Below are positions 17,325-25,232 of a stretch of 64,000 nucleotides of DNA, one piece after another. Source of the stretch: Bradyrhizobium sp. 170 (lineage in GTDB: Bacteria > Pseudomonadota > Alphaproteobacteria > Rhizobiales > Xanthobacteraceae); assembly GCF_023101085.1 (NCBI RefSeq), contig NZ_CP064703.1:3348001-3412000 (forward strand), in the 5' to 3' direction. Within the stretch, counting starts at the first letter, position 1; every line of letters starts with the position of its first letter. The notes under the pieces were generated by a model. The model was not told the DNA's origin. It was given only the letters and a program-made list of their open reading frames with translations, and did no database searches. The translations under genes were made by a program, and so were the position numbers.

Positions 17325-18104
17325 TTATTTCCCCAACCATTTCGGCGGGCGCTTCTCCGCAAACGCCTTTGGTCCCTCGATGTAATCCTGCGAGGCCGCC
17401 ATCGCCTTCACCGCCGGGTACTCCCGCTGCTCGGCGATCGCCTGTTCCAGCGATCCGTCGAGCCCGCGCTGGATCGCCTGCTTCGACGCGCGGATCGACA
17501 TCGGCGAATTCTTGCAGATCGTCTCCGCCCATCGCTCGGCCGCCGCCAGCGCTTCGCCGGCGGGAACCACCTCATTCACAAAACCCAGTTCAAGACCCTC
17601 CTTGGCCGAGACGTGGCGCGCGGTGAGGATCATGCCCATGGCGCGCTTCAGCCCGATCTGCCGCGGCAGCCGGTGCACGCCGCCGGCGAGGGCTGCGAGG
17701 CCGACGCGGGGCTCGGGCAGCGCGAAGGTCGCATTCTCCGCGGCGATGATGAGGTCGCAGGCCAGCGCGATCTCGAAACCGCCGCCCATCGCCACGCCGT
17801 TGACAGCGGCGATGATCGGCTTGTCGCAGTCGAACCGCGAGGTGAGGCCGGCGAAGCCGCCCTTGTCCCAGCCGCGCTTGCCGCCTGCGGCCTGCCATTT
17901 CAGATCATTGCCGGCGCAGAACGCCTTGTCGCCGGCGCCGGTGACGATCGCGACCCATTGCGCAGGGTCGGCGGAGAAATCGTCGAACACCTTGTTGAGT
18001 TCGAAATGCGCGTCGATATGCAACGCGTTGTACACTTCGGGCCGCGACAGCGTGATGATCGTGATCGGTCCCTTGCGCGTTACCTTGGAGAATTTCAGGT
18101 CCAT
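17325..18104 (-). CDS. Enoyl-CoA hydratase (crotonase family)
   Basis: The protein has 259 residues from the ATG at 18104, preceded by GGGAGC. The frame extends non-coding to 18311. GAGDKAFCAGNDLKW and NGVAMGGGFEIALACDLIIAAE are the oxyanion-hole loops. FALPEPRVGLAALAGGVHRLPRQIG provides the Glu-containing catalytic helix (EPRVG), with a hydratase-like Glu. GPKAFAEKRPPKWLGK is the usual C-terminal trimer helix. It hydrates 2-enoyl-CoA esters. It is divergent from the acyl-CoA dehydrogenase at 18329, a natural pair for successive beta-oxidation steps. Confidence 0.9.
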   Translation of the reverse strand: MDLKFSKVTRKGPITIITLSRPEVYNALHIDAHFELNKVFDDFSADPAQWVAIVTGAGDKAFCAGNDLKWQAAGGKRGWDKGGFAGLTSRFDCDKPIIAAVNGVAMGGGFEIALACDLIIAAENATFALPEPRVGLAALAGGVHRLPRQIGLKRAMGMILTARHVSAKEGLELGFVNEVVPAGEALAAAERWAETICKNSPMSIRASKQAIQRGLDGSLEQAIAEQREYPAVKAMAASQDYIEGPKAFAEKRPPKWLGK

Positions 18105-18225
18105 GTTTGCTCCCGTTTCGATTTTCTGCGGCGAAGAATATTGGCCACGATCATAGCGCCGGCGCGGCGTTCGATACCATCCAATTACGCAAGGCGCCTG
18201 CGCGTGCCAAGCTCGATTCCGTTGC

Positions 18226-18256
18226 TTGACTTGGACCGGGTCTTCCAACCTAAATC
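18226..18256 (+). promoter_or_regulatory. Candidate promoter of the acyl-CoA dehydrogenase gene
   Basis: TTGACT (18226-18231) is followed by 17-19 bases and CCTAAATC, about 75 bases before the TTG start at 18329. The -35 is near consensus, and the -10 is weak or at non-optimal spacing. Confidence 0.35.
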
Positions 18257-18328
18257 GGTCCGAGCAGGAGCGCTCGCGTAGCGCCTGAACGCAAATCAAA
18301 ACAAACGACATTTCCGGGAGAGACCGCC

Positions 18329-19603
18329 TTGGATTTCAACCTGCCTGCCGACCTCACGGCCTATCTCGACGAGCTCGACCGCTTCATCGCGCGCGAGATC
18401 AAGCCGCTGGAGGAAGCCGACGACAACATCCGCTTCTTCGATCACCGCCGCGAATGGGCGCGCACCGATTTCGAAAACGGCGGCCTGCCGCGTCACGAAT
18501 GGGAAGCGCTGCTCCGCAAGGCCAAGAATCGTGCCGACGCCGCCGGCCATTTGCGCTTCGCGATCCCGAAGCGCTACGGCGGCAAGGATGGTTCCAACCT
18601 CTGGATGGCCGTGATCCGCGAGCACTTTGCGTCAAAGGGCCTCGGCCTGCACAATGATTTGCAGAACGAACATTCGATCGTCGGCAATTTGCCCATCGTT
18701 ACCATGCTCGACCGCTACGGCACCGACGATCAGAAGGCGATGATCGACGGCTCGATCACGGGAAAATATCGTATCACGTTCGGCCTCACCGAGCCCGAGC
18801 ACGGCTCGGATGCGACCCATATGGAAACCAGGGCGGTGCAGGCGACCCGCGACAACGTCAAGGGCTGGATCATCAACGGCCAGAAGATGTGGACGACGGG
18901 CATGCATGTCGCCACCCATTGCGCGCTGTTCGCCCGCACCTCAGGTAATGACGGCGATGCGCGTGGCATCACCTGTTTGCTGGTGCCGGCCAAGAGCGAA
19001 GGCGTGAAAGTCGAGGAGTATATGTGGACCTTCAACATGCCGACGGACCATCCGCGCGTCAGCTTCACGGATGTGTTTGTCCCTGAGGATGCGCTGTTCG
19101 GCGAAATCGGCCGCGGCCTGTCGCTGGCGCAATGTTTTGTGCACGAGAACCGGATTCGCCAGGCGGCGAGTTCGCTGGGCGCGGCCGTCTACTGCATTAA
19201 CGAGAGCGTCAAATATGCGCGCGAGCGAAAACCGTTCGGCAAGGCGCTGGCCGAGAACCAGGCGATCCAGTGGCCGCTGGTGGAACTGGCGACGCAGGCC
19301 GAGATGCTCAGGCTGTTGATCCGCAAGACCGCATGGGAGATGGACCAGCTCACGCAAGCGCAGGTCGAGCACACGCTATCCGACCGGGTGTCGATGTGTA
19401 ATTTTTGGGCCAACCGCCTGTGCTGCGAGGCCGCCGACCGCGCCATGCAGGTGCACGGCGGCATGGGCTATTCGCGCCACAAGCCGTTCGAACACATCTA
19501 CCGTCACCACCGCCGCTACCGCATCACCGAGGGGAGCGAGGAAATCCAGAAGCGCAAGGTCGCGGGATTCCTGTTCGGGTATATGGGGGCGGGGAAGCAT
19601 TAG
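18329..19603 (+). CDS. Acyl-CoA dehydrogenase (TTG start)
   Basis: The protein has 424 residues. No ATG fits the N-terminus. A TTG at 18329 lies 8 bases after CGGGAGAG and starts the conserved sequence (DFNLPADLTAYLDELDRFI). RITFGLTEPEHGSDATHM is the FAD/acyl-binding loop, and GWIINGQKMWTTGMHVATH and FTDVFVPEDALFGE follow. MQVHGGMGYSRHKPFEHIYRHHRRYRITEGSEEIQ is the C-terminal FAD-binding helix region, containing the catalytic Glu (EGSEE). It oxidises an acyl-CoA and passes electrons to ETF. The subgroup has an N-terminal extension with several charged residues. Within the proposed 4-hydroxy-acid cluster it could equally serve the ordinary beta-oxidation step. Confidence 0.9.
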   Translation: MDFNLPADLTAYLDELDRFIAREIKPLEEADDNIRFFDHRREWARTDFENGGLPRHEWEALLRKAKNRADAAGHLRFAIPKRYGGKDGSNLWMAVIREHFASKGLGLHNDLQNEHSIVGNLPIVTMLDRYGTDDQKAMIDGSITGKYRITFGLTEPEHGSDATHMETRAVQATRDNVKGWIINGQKMWTTGMHVATHCALFARTSGNDGDARGITCLLVPAKSEGVKVEEYMWTFNMPTDHPRVSFTDVFVPEDALFGEIGRGLSLAQCFVHENRIRQAASSLGAAVYCINESVKYARERKPFGKALAENQAIQWPLVELATQAEMLRLLIRKTAWEMDQLTQAQVEHTLSDRVSMCNFWANRLCCEAADRAMQVHGGMGYSRHKPFEHIYRHHRRYRITEGSEEIQKRKVAGFLFGYMGAGKH

Positions 19604-19615
19604 CGATTTCGGAAT

Positions 19616-19709
19616 CGTAGGGTGGGAAAAGGCGCACTTGCGCCGTGCCCACCATCTATCCCGATCACAACAGCGGCTGGTGGGCACGCTTCGCTTTGCC
19701 CACCCTACG
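19616..19709. repeat. Palindromic intergenic repeat, family A, copy 5
   Basis: CGTAGGGTGGGAAAAGGCGC and CTTCGCTTTGCCCACCCTACG are the arms; the left arm carries one base change relative to the other copies (GGGAAAAG). It separates convergent genes. Confidence 0.9.
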
Positions 19710-19717
19710 AAGCGAGA

Positions 19718-21298
19718 TCAATTCACCTGCCGGTCCTTGCCCGCCCAATACGGATCACGCAAATTCCGCCGCAGAATCTTTCCCGACGGATTGCGCGGCA
19801 GCGCCTGCAGAAAGTCGACCGACTTCGGCGCCTTGAATCCCGCGATGCGCTCACGGGTGAAATTGATGATGTCGGTGGCGGTCGCCTGCTTGCCGGGCTT
19901 CATCACAACGATCGCCTTGACCGCTTCGCCCCACTTGTCGTCGGGGATGCCGATCACGGCGGCTTCGGCCACATCAGGGTGATCGCAGATCGCGCTTTCG
20001 ACTTCGGCCGGGTAAATGTTTTCGCCGCCGGAGATGATCATGTCCTTGATGCGGTCGTGGATATAGAGGTAGCCGTCCTCGTCCATGTAGCCGGCATCGC
20101 CGGTGCGCAGCCAACCGTCGCTGCCGAGCGTCCTGGCGGTTGCCTCGGGCAGGTTCCAGTAGCCGGCCATGTTGGAGCCGGAGCGGGTGGCAATTTCGCC
20201 GACCTGGCGTGGCGGCAATCGCTTGCCATCAGGGTCGAGGATCGCAAGCTCGATGCCGGGCAGCGCCTTGCCGGCGGAGCGCATCCGCTCCAGCCCCTCG
20301 ACGTGGTCCTCGGGCGGAAGGGCTACGATGGTGCCCGTCGTCTCGGTCATGCCGTACAGCTGCACGAAGCCGCATTTGAAAACCTCGATGCACTCCTTCA
20401 AGAGCGCAGCAGGAATCGGCGAGGCGCCGTAGAGCATATATTTCAGGCGGGAGAAATCCACCTGCCGCGCCCGCGGCTGTCGCACCACAAACTGCATCGC
20501 GGCCGGCACCATGAACAGTTTTGTAATTCCGGACTGTTCGAAGAAATCCAAAATCCGGGTCGGATCGAACTCGCGCGCGATCACGCCCTTGGCGCCGTGA
20601 TAGAGGCCCATCACGCCCCAGCCGGAGCCGCCGATATGGAAGATCGGCATCGCCACCAGCGATACGTCGTCGCTGGTCCATTTGTTCCACTCGGGCTTCT
20701 CGGCCTCGTCGCCGGCGTTCACCAGATTGAGGAAGTTGGCATGCGACAGCATCGCGCCCTTGGGCTTGCCCGTGGTGCCCGACGTATAGAGCTGGATCGC
20801 GATGTCCTTCGGACTGATCGGCACCTTTGGGTCGTCGCCGCTTGCGGCGTCGCGCCAAGCAGCAAAATCCTGCCATTCCGGTGCGCCGCCCTCGGTGGTG
20901 ATCACGTGGCGCACGTCAGGCAGTTGCGCCCTGATGTTGCGAACCTGGGTGATGAATTCAGGGCCTACGAACAGCACTGGCGCCTTGCAGTCGGTGACGA
21001 TGAACGCAACCTCTGGGCCCGCGAGGCGCCAGTTGACCGGTGCCATCACCACATTGGCCTTCATCGCGCCCATCAACAATTCGAAATAGAAGTCGCTGTT
21101 CTTGCCGATATAGGCGATCCGCTCACCCGGCTTGACGCCGAGCGCAATCAGCGCATTCGCAACGCGGTTGGTGTTGATGTCGAATTCGGCGAAGCTGGTC
21201 TGGCGTCCCTCGAACTCATAGGCCGGCGCGTTCCCAAGTGTCCTGGCGCGGTCGCGCACCATGTCGGCAAGGTTCGTCAGTTGCTGCGAAACGGACAT
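19718..21298 (-). CDS. AMP-forming acyl-CoA synthetase (long-chain fatty-acid-CoA ligase type)
   Basis: The protein has 526 residues from the ATG at 21298, which follows GGGAGAG. The frame extends upstream through a repeat, which is not coding. IQLYTSGTTGKPKGAML is the P-loop, QLYGMTETTGT the adenylate motif, GWLRTGDAGYMDEDGYLYIHDRIKDMIISGGENIYPAEVE the hinge region, and PRNPSGKILRRNLRD carries the C-terminal catalytic Lys. It activates a carboxylic acid to its CoA ester via acyl-AMP. LvaE in the levulinate pathway belongs to this superfamily, so the enzyme could supply substrate to the nearby kinase. The specificity is unknown. Confidence 0.92.
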   Translation of the reverse strand: MSVSQQLTNLADMVRDRARTLGNAPAYEFEGRQTSFAEFDINTNRVANALIALGVKPGERIAYIGKNSDFYFELLMGAMKANVVMAPVNWRLAGPEVAFIVTDCKAPVLFVGPEFITQVRNIRAQLPDVRHVITTEGGAPEWQDFAAWRDAASGDDPKVPISPKDIAIQLYTSGTTGKPKGAMLSHANFLNLVNAGDEAEKPEWNKWTSDDVSLVAMPIFHIGGSGWGVMGLYHGAKGVIAREFDPTRILDFFEQSGITKLFMVPAAMQFVVRQPRARQVDFSRLKYMLYGASPIPAALLKECIEVFKCGFVQLYGMTETTGTIVALPPEDHVEGLERMRSAGKALPGIELAILDPDGKRLPPRQVGEIATRSGSNMAGYWNLPEATARTLGSDGWLRTGDAGYMDEDGYLYIHDRIKDMIISGGENIYPAEVESAICDHPDVAEAAVIGIPDDKWGEAVKAIVVMKPGKQATATDIINFTRERIAGFKAPKSVDFLQALPRNPSGKILRRNLRDPYWAGKDRQVN

Positions 21299-21390
21299 GT
21301 CTCTCCCGTAGCGTCTTGTTTTCGTTGCGCGGAGTTTGGCGTCATCCGGCAACAAAGACAATACGGGGTGGAGGCCGGGATGCTTCAACA

Positions 21391-21512
21391 TGTCGTCCCC
21401 GCGGACGCGGGGACCCATACGCTGCGGCCTATCGGTGAGACGACAGAGCTAGTTGTCTTCGCAAAAACGGGCGACGGTGGTGGCTATCGCCCCCTGCGTT
21501 CGCAGGAACGAC
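21391..21512. repeat. Palindromic intergenic repeat, family D, copy 1
   Basis: The left hairpin GTCGTCCCCGCGGACGCGGGGACCC and the right hairpin CCCCCTGCGTTCGCAGGAACGAC enclose about 75 bases. The family consists of two inward-facing short hairpins with a less conserved middle. Other copies are at 25018, 28045, 34380 and 48237. Confidence 0.8.
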
Positions 21513-21520
21513 AGCGGAGA

Positions 21521-22393
21521 TCACCCCCTTGCCGCGCGGTCCTTTTCGTTTTGCGCCTTGATCGAGTCGCGCGCCGCGTTCCAGTCGTCGTCGCTCCAGT
21601 CGCGCAGCTGATAGAAATTGCCGCCCATCGCGAGCGCCTGCGCGCCGTCCATGGCGATGGTTTCGCCGTTGATCCAGTCGCAGCCACCGGAGATCAGGAA
21701 CACCGCGAGGTTCTGCAACTCCTCCATGGTGCCGACCCGGCCCATCGGGTTCTGCGCCCGGGTGCGCGCGCCGGCCTCGTCGCCGGGCTTGATGCGCTTG
21801 CTCATGCCCTCGGTCGGGATTTCACCGGGTGCAATCGTGTTGAGGCGGATGCCGTGTTTGCCCCATTCGACCGCCAGCGACATCGTCATGGCGTGGATCG
21901 CCGATTTGCTCATCGCCGACGGCACCACATAGGGCGAGCCGTTGCGCACCCAGGTCACGGTGATCGACACCACATTGCCGGGCAGCTTGGCGGCGATCCA
22001 GCGCCGTCCGACCGCATGCGTCACATAGAAAGTGCCATGCATCACGATGTTGGCGACGGCATCGAAGCCGCGCGGCGAGAGCTCTTCCGACCGCGAGATG
22101 AAATTTCCGGCAGCGTTGTTGATGAGATCGGTGAGGGGACCTTCGGTCCAGATCGCTTCGATCATTTCGTCGACGGCCATCGCATTGCGGATGTCGACGC
22201 CGTGGCTGATCACACGCCCGCCATGAAGGTCCATCAATTCGGTCGCGGTCTCATCGCACACGATTTTGCGGCGACCGCAGATGTGGACCTCGGCTCCCAG
22301 TTGGAGAAATCGTGCGGCCATGGACTTGCCGAGGCCGGTGCCGCCTCCGGTCACGAGAATGCGCCGCCCGGCGAGAAGCTGATCGTTGAACAT
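21521..22393 (-). CDS. SDR oxidoreductase of the 2,4-dienoyl-CoA reductase-like group
   Basis: The protein has 290 residues from the ATG at 22393; the long frame upstream is antisense to the crotonase gene. TGGGTGLGKSMAARF binds NADPH, and NNAAGNFISRSEELSPRGF is the NAG-type motif typical of dienoyl-CoA reductases. The segment SITVTWVRNGSPYVVPSAMSKSA lacks the usual Tyr four residues before the Lys, as in mitochondrial 2,4-dienoyl-CoA reductase. MSLAVEWGKHGIRLNTIAPGEIPTEG is also typical of that group. It would reduce 2,4-dienoyl-CoA from unsaturated fatty acids. It is divergent from the crotonase at 22497, sharing a 103-base control region. Confidence 0.82.
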   Translation of the reverse strand: MFNDQLLAGRRILVTGGGTGLGKSMAARFLQLGAEVHICGRRKIVCDETATELMDLHGGRVISHGVDIRNAMAVDEMIEAIWTEGPLTDLINNAAGNFISRSEELSPRGFDAVANIVMHGTFYVTHAVGRRWIAAKLPGNVVSITVTWVRNGSPYVVPSAMSKSAIHAMTMSLAVEWGKHGIRLNTIAPGEIPTEGMSKRIKPGDEAGARTRAQNPMGRVGTMEELQNLAVFLISGGCDWINGETIAMDGAQALAMGGNFYQLRDWSDDDWNAARDSIKAQNEKDRAARG

Positions 22394-22422
22394 CGTTTCC
22401 ACCCACGGGGATTGTCTGTTAA

Positions 22423-22438
22423 TTGGTCGATTGACTAA
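22423..22438. promoter_or_regulatory. Imperfect inverted repeat in a divergent promoter region
   Basis: TTGGTC-GATT-GACTAA forms an inverted repeat with one mismatch, placed between the divergent SDR and crotonase starts. Its size and form suit a TetR-type or GntR-type regulator of fatty-acid genes. No such regulator gene lies nearby. Confidence 0.35.
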
Positions 22439-22496
22439 AACCGGACAACACCGTTCTGTAAAGCCGCAACTGAAGATATCAGCGAGGAGATTTTTC

Positions 22497-23309
22497 ATGG
22501 AGCAACGCGTTTCGATCTCGATTTCGGACGGCATTGCCGATGTCCGGCTGGTGCGGGCCGACAAGATGAACGCGCTCGATGCCGCGATGTTTGAGGCGCT
22601 GGTGGCCGCAACCGAGCGGCTTGCCCATGAAAAAGGCGTTCGAGCGGTAGTATTGTCCGGGGAGGGGCGGGCGTTTTGCGCCGGTCTTGATATGGGACGC
22701 TTCGCCGCGATGAAGGAAAACGGCGGTAACGGGATCGCCGGTGGCGAGAAACGGGACCTGTCTGCACGCACGCATGGGCTTGCGAACTTTCCGCAACAGG
22801 CGGTCTGGGGCTGGCGGCAGCTTCCGGTGCCTGTCATCGCCGCGATCCAGGGCGTGGCGTTCGGTGGCGGGTTCCAGCTCGCGCTCGGTGCCGACATGCG
22901 CTTCCTCACGCCGGACGCGCGGATGTCAATCATGGAGATCAAATGGGGCCTGGTGCCCGACATGGCCGGCACGCCCATTCTCGCGAGCCTCGTCCGTGAC
23001 GATATCCTGCGCGACCTCACCTATACCGGCCGCATCTTCTCGGCGCAGGAAGCCATGAGCTATGGCCTCGCGACGCGGATCTGCGACGATCCGCTTGCAG
23101 CGGCCCTCGAGGTCGCGCGTGAAATCGCCGGCAAGAGCCCGGATGCGATCCGCGCCGCCAAGCGCATGTTGAACAATTTGTCCGTCGATCCCGGTCCGGC
23201 GCTGCTTGCCGAATCCATCGAGCAGCAGAAGTTGCTGGGCAGCCCCAACCAGACCGAGGCGGTGCGTGCCAACATGGAAAAACGCGCGCCGCGGTTTGCG
23301 GAAGCTTAA
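22497..23309 (+). CDS. Enoyl-CoA hydratase/isomerase (crotonase family)
   Basis: The protein has 270 residues from the ATG at 22497 (GAGGAG 8 bases upstream). LSGEGRAFCAGLDMGRF and IQGVAFGGGFQLALGADMRFL are the oxyanion-hole loops. MSIMEIKWGLVPDMAGTPILASL has Asp at the second acid position, so isomerase or dienoyl-CoA isomerase chemistry is possible. An insert between the loops (KENGGNGIAGGEKRDLSART) is longer than in canonical hydratases. ANMEKRAPRFAEA is the C-terminus. With the divergent dienoyl-reductase-like SDR it could form an unsaturated-fatty-acid processing pair. Confidence 0.88.
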   Translation: MEQRVSISISDGIADVRLVRADKMNALDAAMFEALVAATERLAHEKGVRAVVLSGEGRAFCAGLDMGRFAAMKENGGNGIAGGEKRDLSARTHGLANFPQQAVWGWRQLPVPVIAAIQGVAFGGGFQLALGADMRFLTPDARMSIMEIKWGLVPDMAGTPILASLVRDDILRDLTYTGRIFSAQEAMSYGLATRICDDPLAAALEVAREIAGKSPDAIRAAKRMLNNLSVDPGPALLAESIEQQKLLGSPNQTEAVRANMEKRAPRFAEA

Positions 23310-23312
23310 CCA

Positions 23313-23430
23313 CGTTCCGTCATGGCCGGGCTTGTCCCGGCCAGCCACGTCTTCTTGTCCGACAACAGAAGTAAGACGCGGATCACCGGGGCATCTAGCG
23401 CGAAGACGCACTTCTGCCCGGTGATGACGA
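23313..23430. repeat. Dispersed palindromic repeat (CATGGCCGGGCTTGTCCCGGCCA type)
   Basis: TGGCCGGG-CTTGT-CCCGGCCA forms a perfect hairpin at the left. GATCACCGGG and CCCGGTGATGACG pair further right. It lies between two same-strand genes, crotonase and acyl-CoA synthetase. Confidence 0.7.
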
Positions 23431-23466
23431 TAGTAAGAGCGTCTTTCAATAAAGAAGAACAAGGCA

Positions 23467-25011
23467 ATGACCGACTCCTCTCCCTTCCTCGGCATCATCA
23501 GCGGCCCGCGCAGGCGCGGCCACGACGAGATTGCCGATCGCGCCGACCGCATTGCCAGCGGCTTGCAAAAACTCGGCGTCAAGCAGGGTGACAGCGTCGC
23601 CACGCTGATGCGCAATGATATCGCCTTCATCGAGGCGGCCTATGCCGCGATGCGGCTCGGTGCCTATGGCGTGCCGGTCAACTGGCACTTCAAGCCGGAA
23701 GAGATCAATTATGTGCTGAAGGATTCCGGCACTTCGGTGCTGATTGCGCATGCCGACATGCTGCACCAGTTGCGCGAGGCGATCCCGCAAGGCGTCACTG
23801 CGCTCAGCGTGCCGACGCCACCGGAAATCCTCGCCAACTACAAGATCAACCCCGATCACCTCACCACGCCCGACTTTGCGATCAATTTCGAATCCTGGCT
23901 GAAGCAGCACCCGCGCTATGACGGGCCGGCGGTGCCGCAGCCGCAGAACATGATCTACACTTCGGGCACGACAGGCCATCCCAAGGGCGTGCGCCGCTTT
24001 GCCCCGACACCGGAACAGAGCGCCAACGCCGAACGTATGCGCAGCCTGATCTACGGCCTCAAGCCGGGCGCCCGCGCGCTGCTTCCGGGGCCGTTGTATC
24101 ATTCCGCGCCGAACTCGTTCGGCCTGCGCGCCGGCCGCCTCGGCGGCGCGCTGGCGATCATGCCGCGCTTCGATGCGGAAGAATTTTTGCGCGTGGTCGA
24201 GACCGAGAAGATCGACACCATCTTCATGGTGCCGACCATGTTCATCCGCCTGATGAAGCTGCCGGTGGAGGTCCGCAAGAAATACGACATGTCCTCGCTA
24301 CGCCACATCATCCATGCCGCTGCGCCCTGTCCGGCCGACGTCAAGCGCGCGATGATCGAATGGTGGGGGCCGATCATTTACGAGTTCTACGGTTCGACCG
24401 AATCGGGTGCCGTCACCTTTGCCACTTCCGAAGATGCGCTGAAAAAGCCCGGCACCGTCGGCAAGATTTCGCCCGGCGCGGAATTACGCTTCATCGGCGA
24501 CGACGGCAAGGAACTGCCACAGGGCGAGATCGGCGAAATCTATTCGCGCATATCAGGCAACCCTGATTTCACCTATCACAACAAGCCGGAAAAGCGCGCC
24601 GAGATCGATCGCGACGGCTTCATCACCTCGGGCGATGTCGGCTACATCGACGCCGACGGCTACGTCTTCATCTGCGACCGCAAGCGCGACATGGTGATTT
24701 CGGGCGGCGTCAACATCTATCCGGCCGAGATCGAAGCCGCGTTGCATGCAATCCCTGGCGTGCATGACTGCGCAGTGTTCGGTATTCCCGACGCGGAGTT
24801 CGGCGAGGCGCTGATGGCCGTGGTGGAGCCGCAGCCGGGCGTGACGCTCGACATCGCCTCCGTCCGCGCCCAGCTCAAGATATCGCTGGCTGACTACAAG
24901 GTGCCGAAACACATCGAAATCCAGGCCAACCTGCCGCGGGAAGATTCCGGCAAGATCTTCAAGCGCCGCCTGCGCGATCCCTATTGGGAGCGGGCGGGGC
25001 GGAGGATTTAG
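23467..25011 (+). CDS. AMP-forming acyl-CoA synthetase
   Basis: The 514-residue adenylate-forming enzyme has MIYTSGTTGHPKGVRR (P-loop), PGPLYHSAPNSFGLRAG, and EFYGSTESGAVTFA (adenylate motif). GFITSGDVGYIDADGYVFICDRKRDMVISGGVNIYPAEIE is the hinge, and LPREDSGKIFKRRLRD carries the terminal Lys. The N-terminus is shorter than in most relatives, beginning SSPFLGIISGPRRRGHDEI. Genes of this type often sit in steroid, bile-acid or isoprenoid acid degradation clusters, but the substrate cannot be read from sequence. The upstream crotonase is on the same strand, separated by a repeat. Confidence 0.9.
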   Translation: MTDSSPFLGIISGPRRRGHDEIADRADRIASGLQKLGVKQGDSVATLMRNDIAFIEAAYAAMRLGAYGVPVNWHFKPEEINYVLKDSGTSVLIAHADMLHQLREAIPQGVTALSVPTPPEILANYKINPDHLTTPDFAINFESWLKQHPRYDGPAVPQPQNMIYTSGTTGHPKGVRRFAPTPEQSANAERMRSLIYGLKPGARALLPGPLYHSAPNSFGLRAGRLGGALAIMPRFDAEEFLRVVETEKIDTIFMVPTMFIRLMKLPVEVRKKYDMSSLRHIIHAAAPCPADVKRAMIEWWGPIIYEFYGSTESGAVTFATSEDALKKPGTVGKISPGAELRFIGDDGKELPQGEIGEIYSRISGNPDFTYHNKPEKRAEIDRDGFITSGDVGYIDADGYVFICDRKRDMVISGGVNIYPAEIEAALHAIPGVHDCAVFGIPDAEFGEALMAVVEPQPGVTLDIASVRAQLKISLADYKVPKHIEIQANLPREDSGKIFKRRLRDPYWERAGRRI

Positions 25012-25017
25012 GTATCT

Positions 25018-25144
25018 CGTCGTCCCTGCGAACGAACGCAGGGATCCATAACCACAGGCTGCGGCGCTCGCGAAAGGTCTCGCCCAGCGTGCCCTAAAGA
25101 GACGACATGGAGTATGGGTCCCTGCGAACGTTCGCAGGGACGAC
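25018..25144. repeat. Palindromic intergenic repeat, family D, copy 2
   Basis: CGTCGTCCCTGCGAACG-AACGCAGGGA at the left and GTCCCTGCGAACGTTCGCAGGGACGACG at the right flank a middle region of about 70 bases. Each end is a hairpin. Confidence 0.8.
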
Positions 25145-25232
25145 GCCAGGCAAGCCGCCAATCTTTATCTTGCACTGCGGCAAAAAAATTGCACACTCGG
25201 AATTGCCGGGCAATTTCTGAGGTGGCCAGCCA

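Noticed and set aside
19622..22438. A 938-codon open frame on the plus strand
   Set aside because: It is antisense to the acyl-CoA synthetase and the SDR, which have full family motifs. Its translation is Arg- and His-rich without recognisable motifs, as expected for GC-rich shadow frames.
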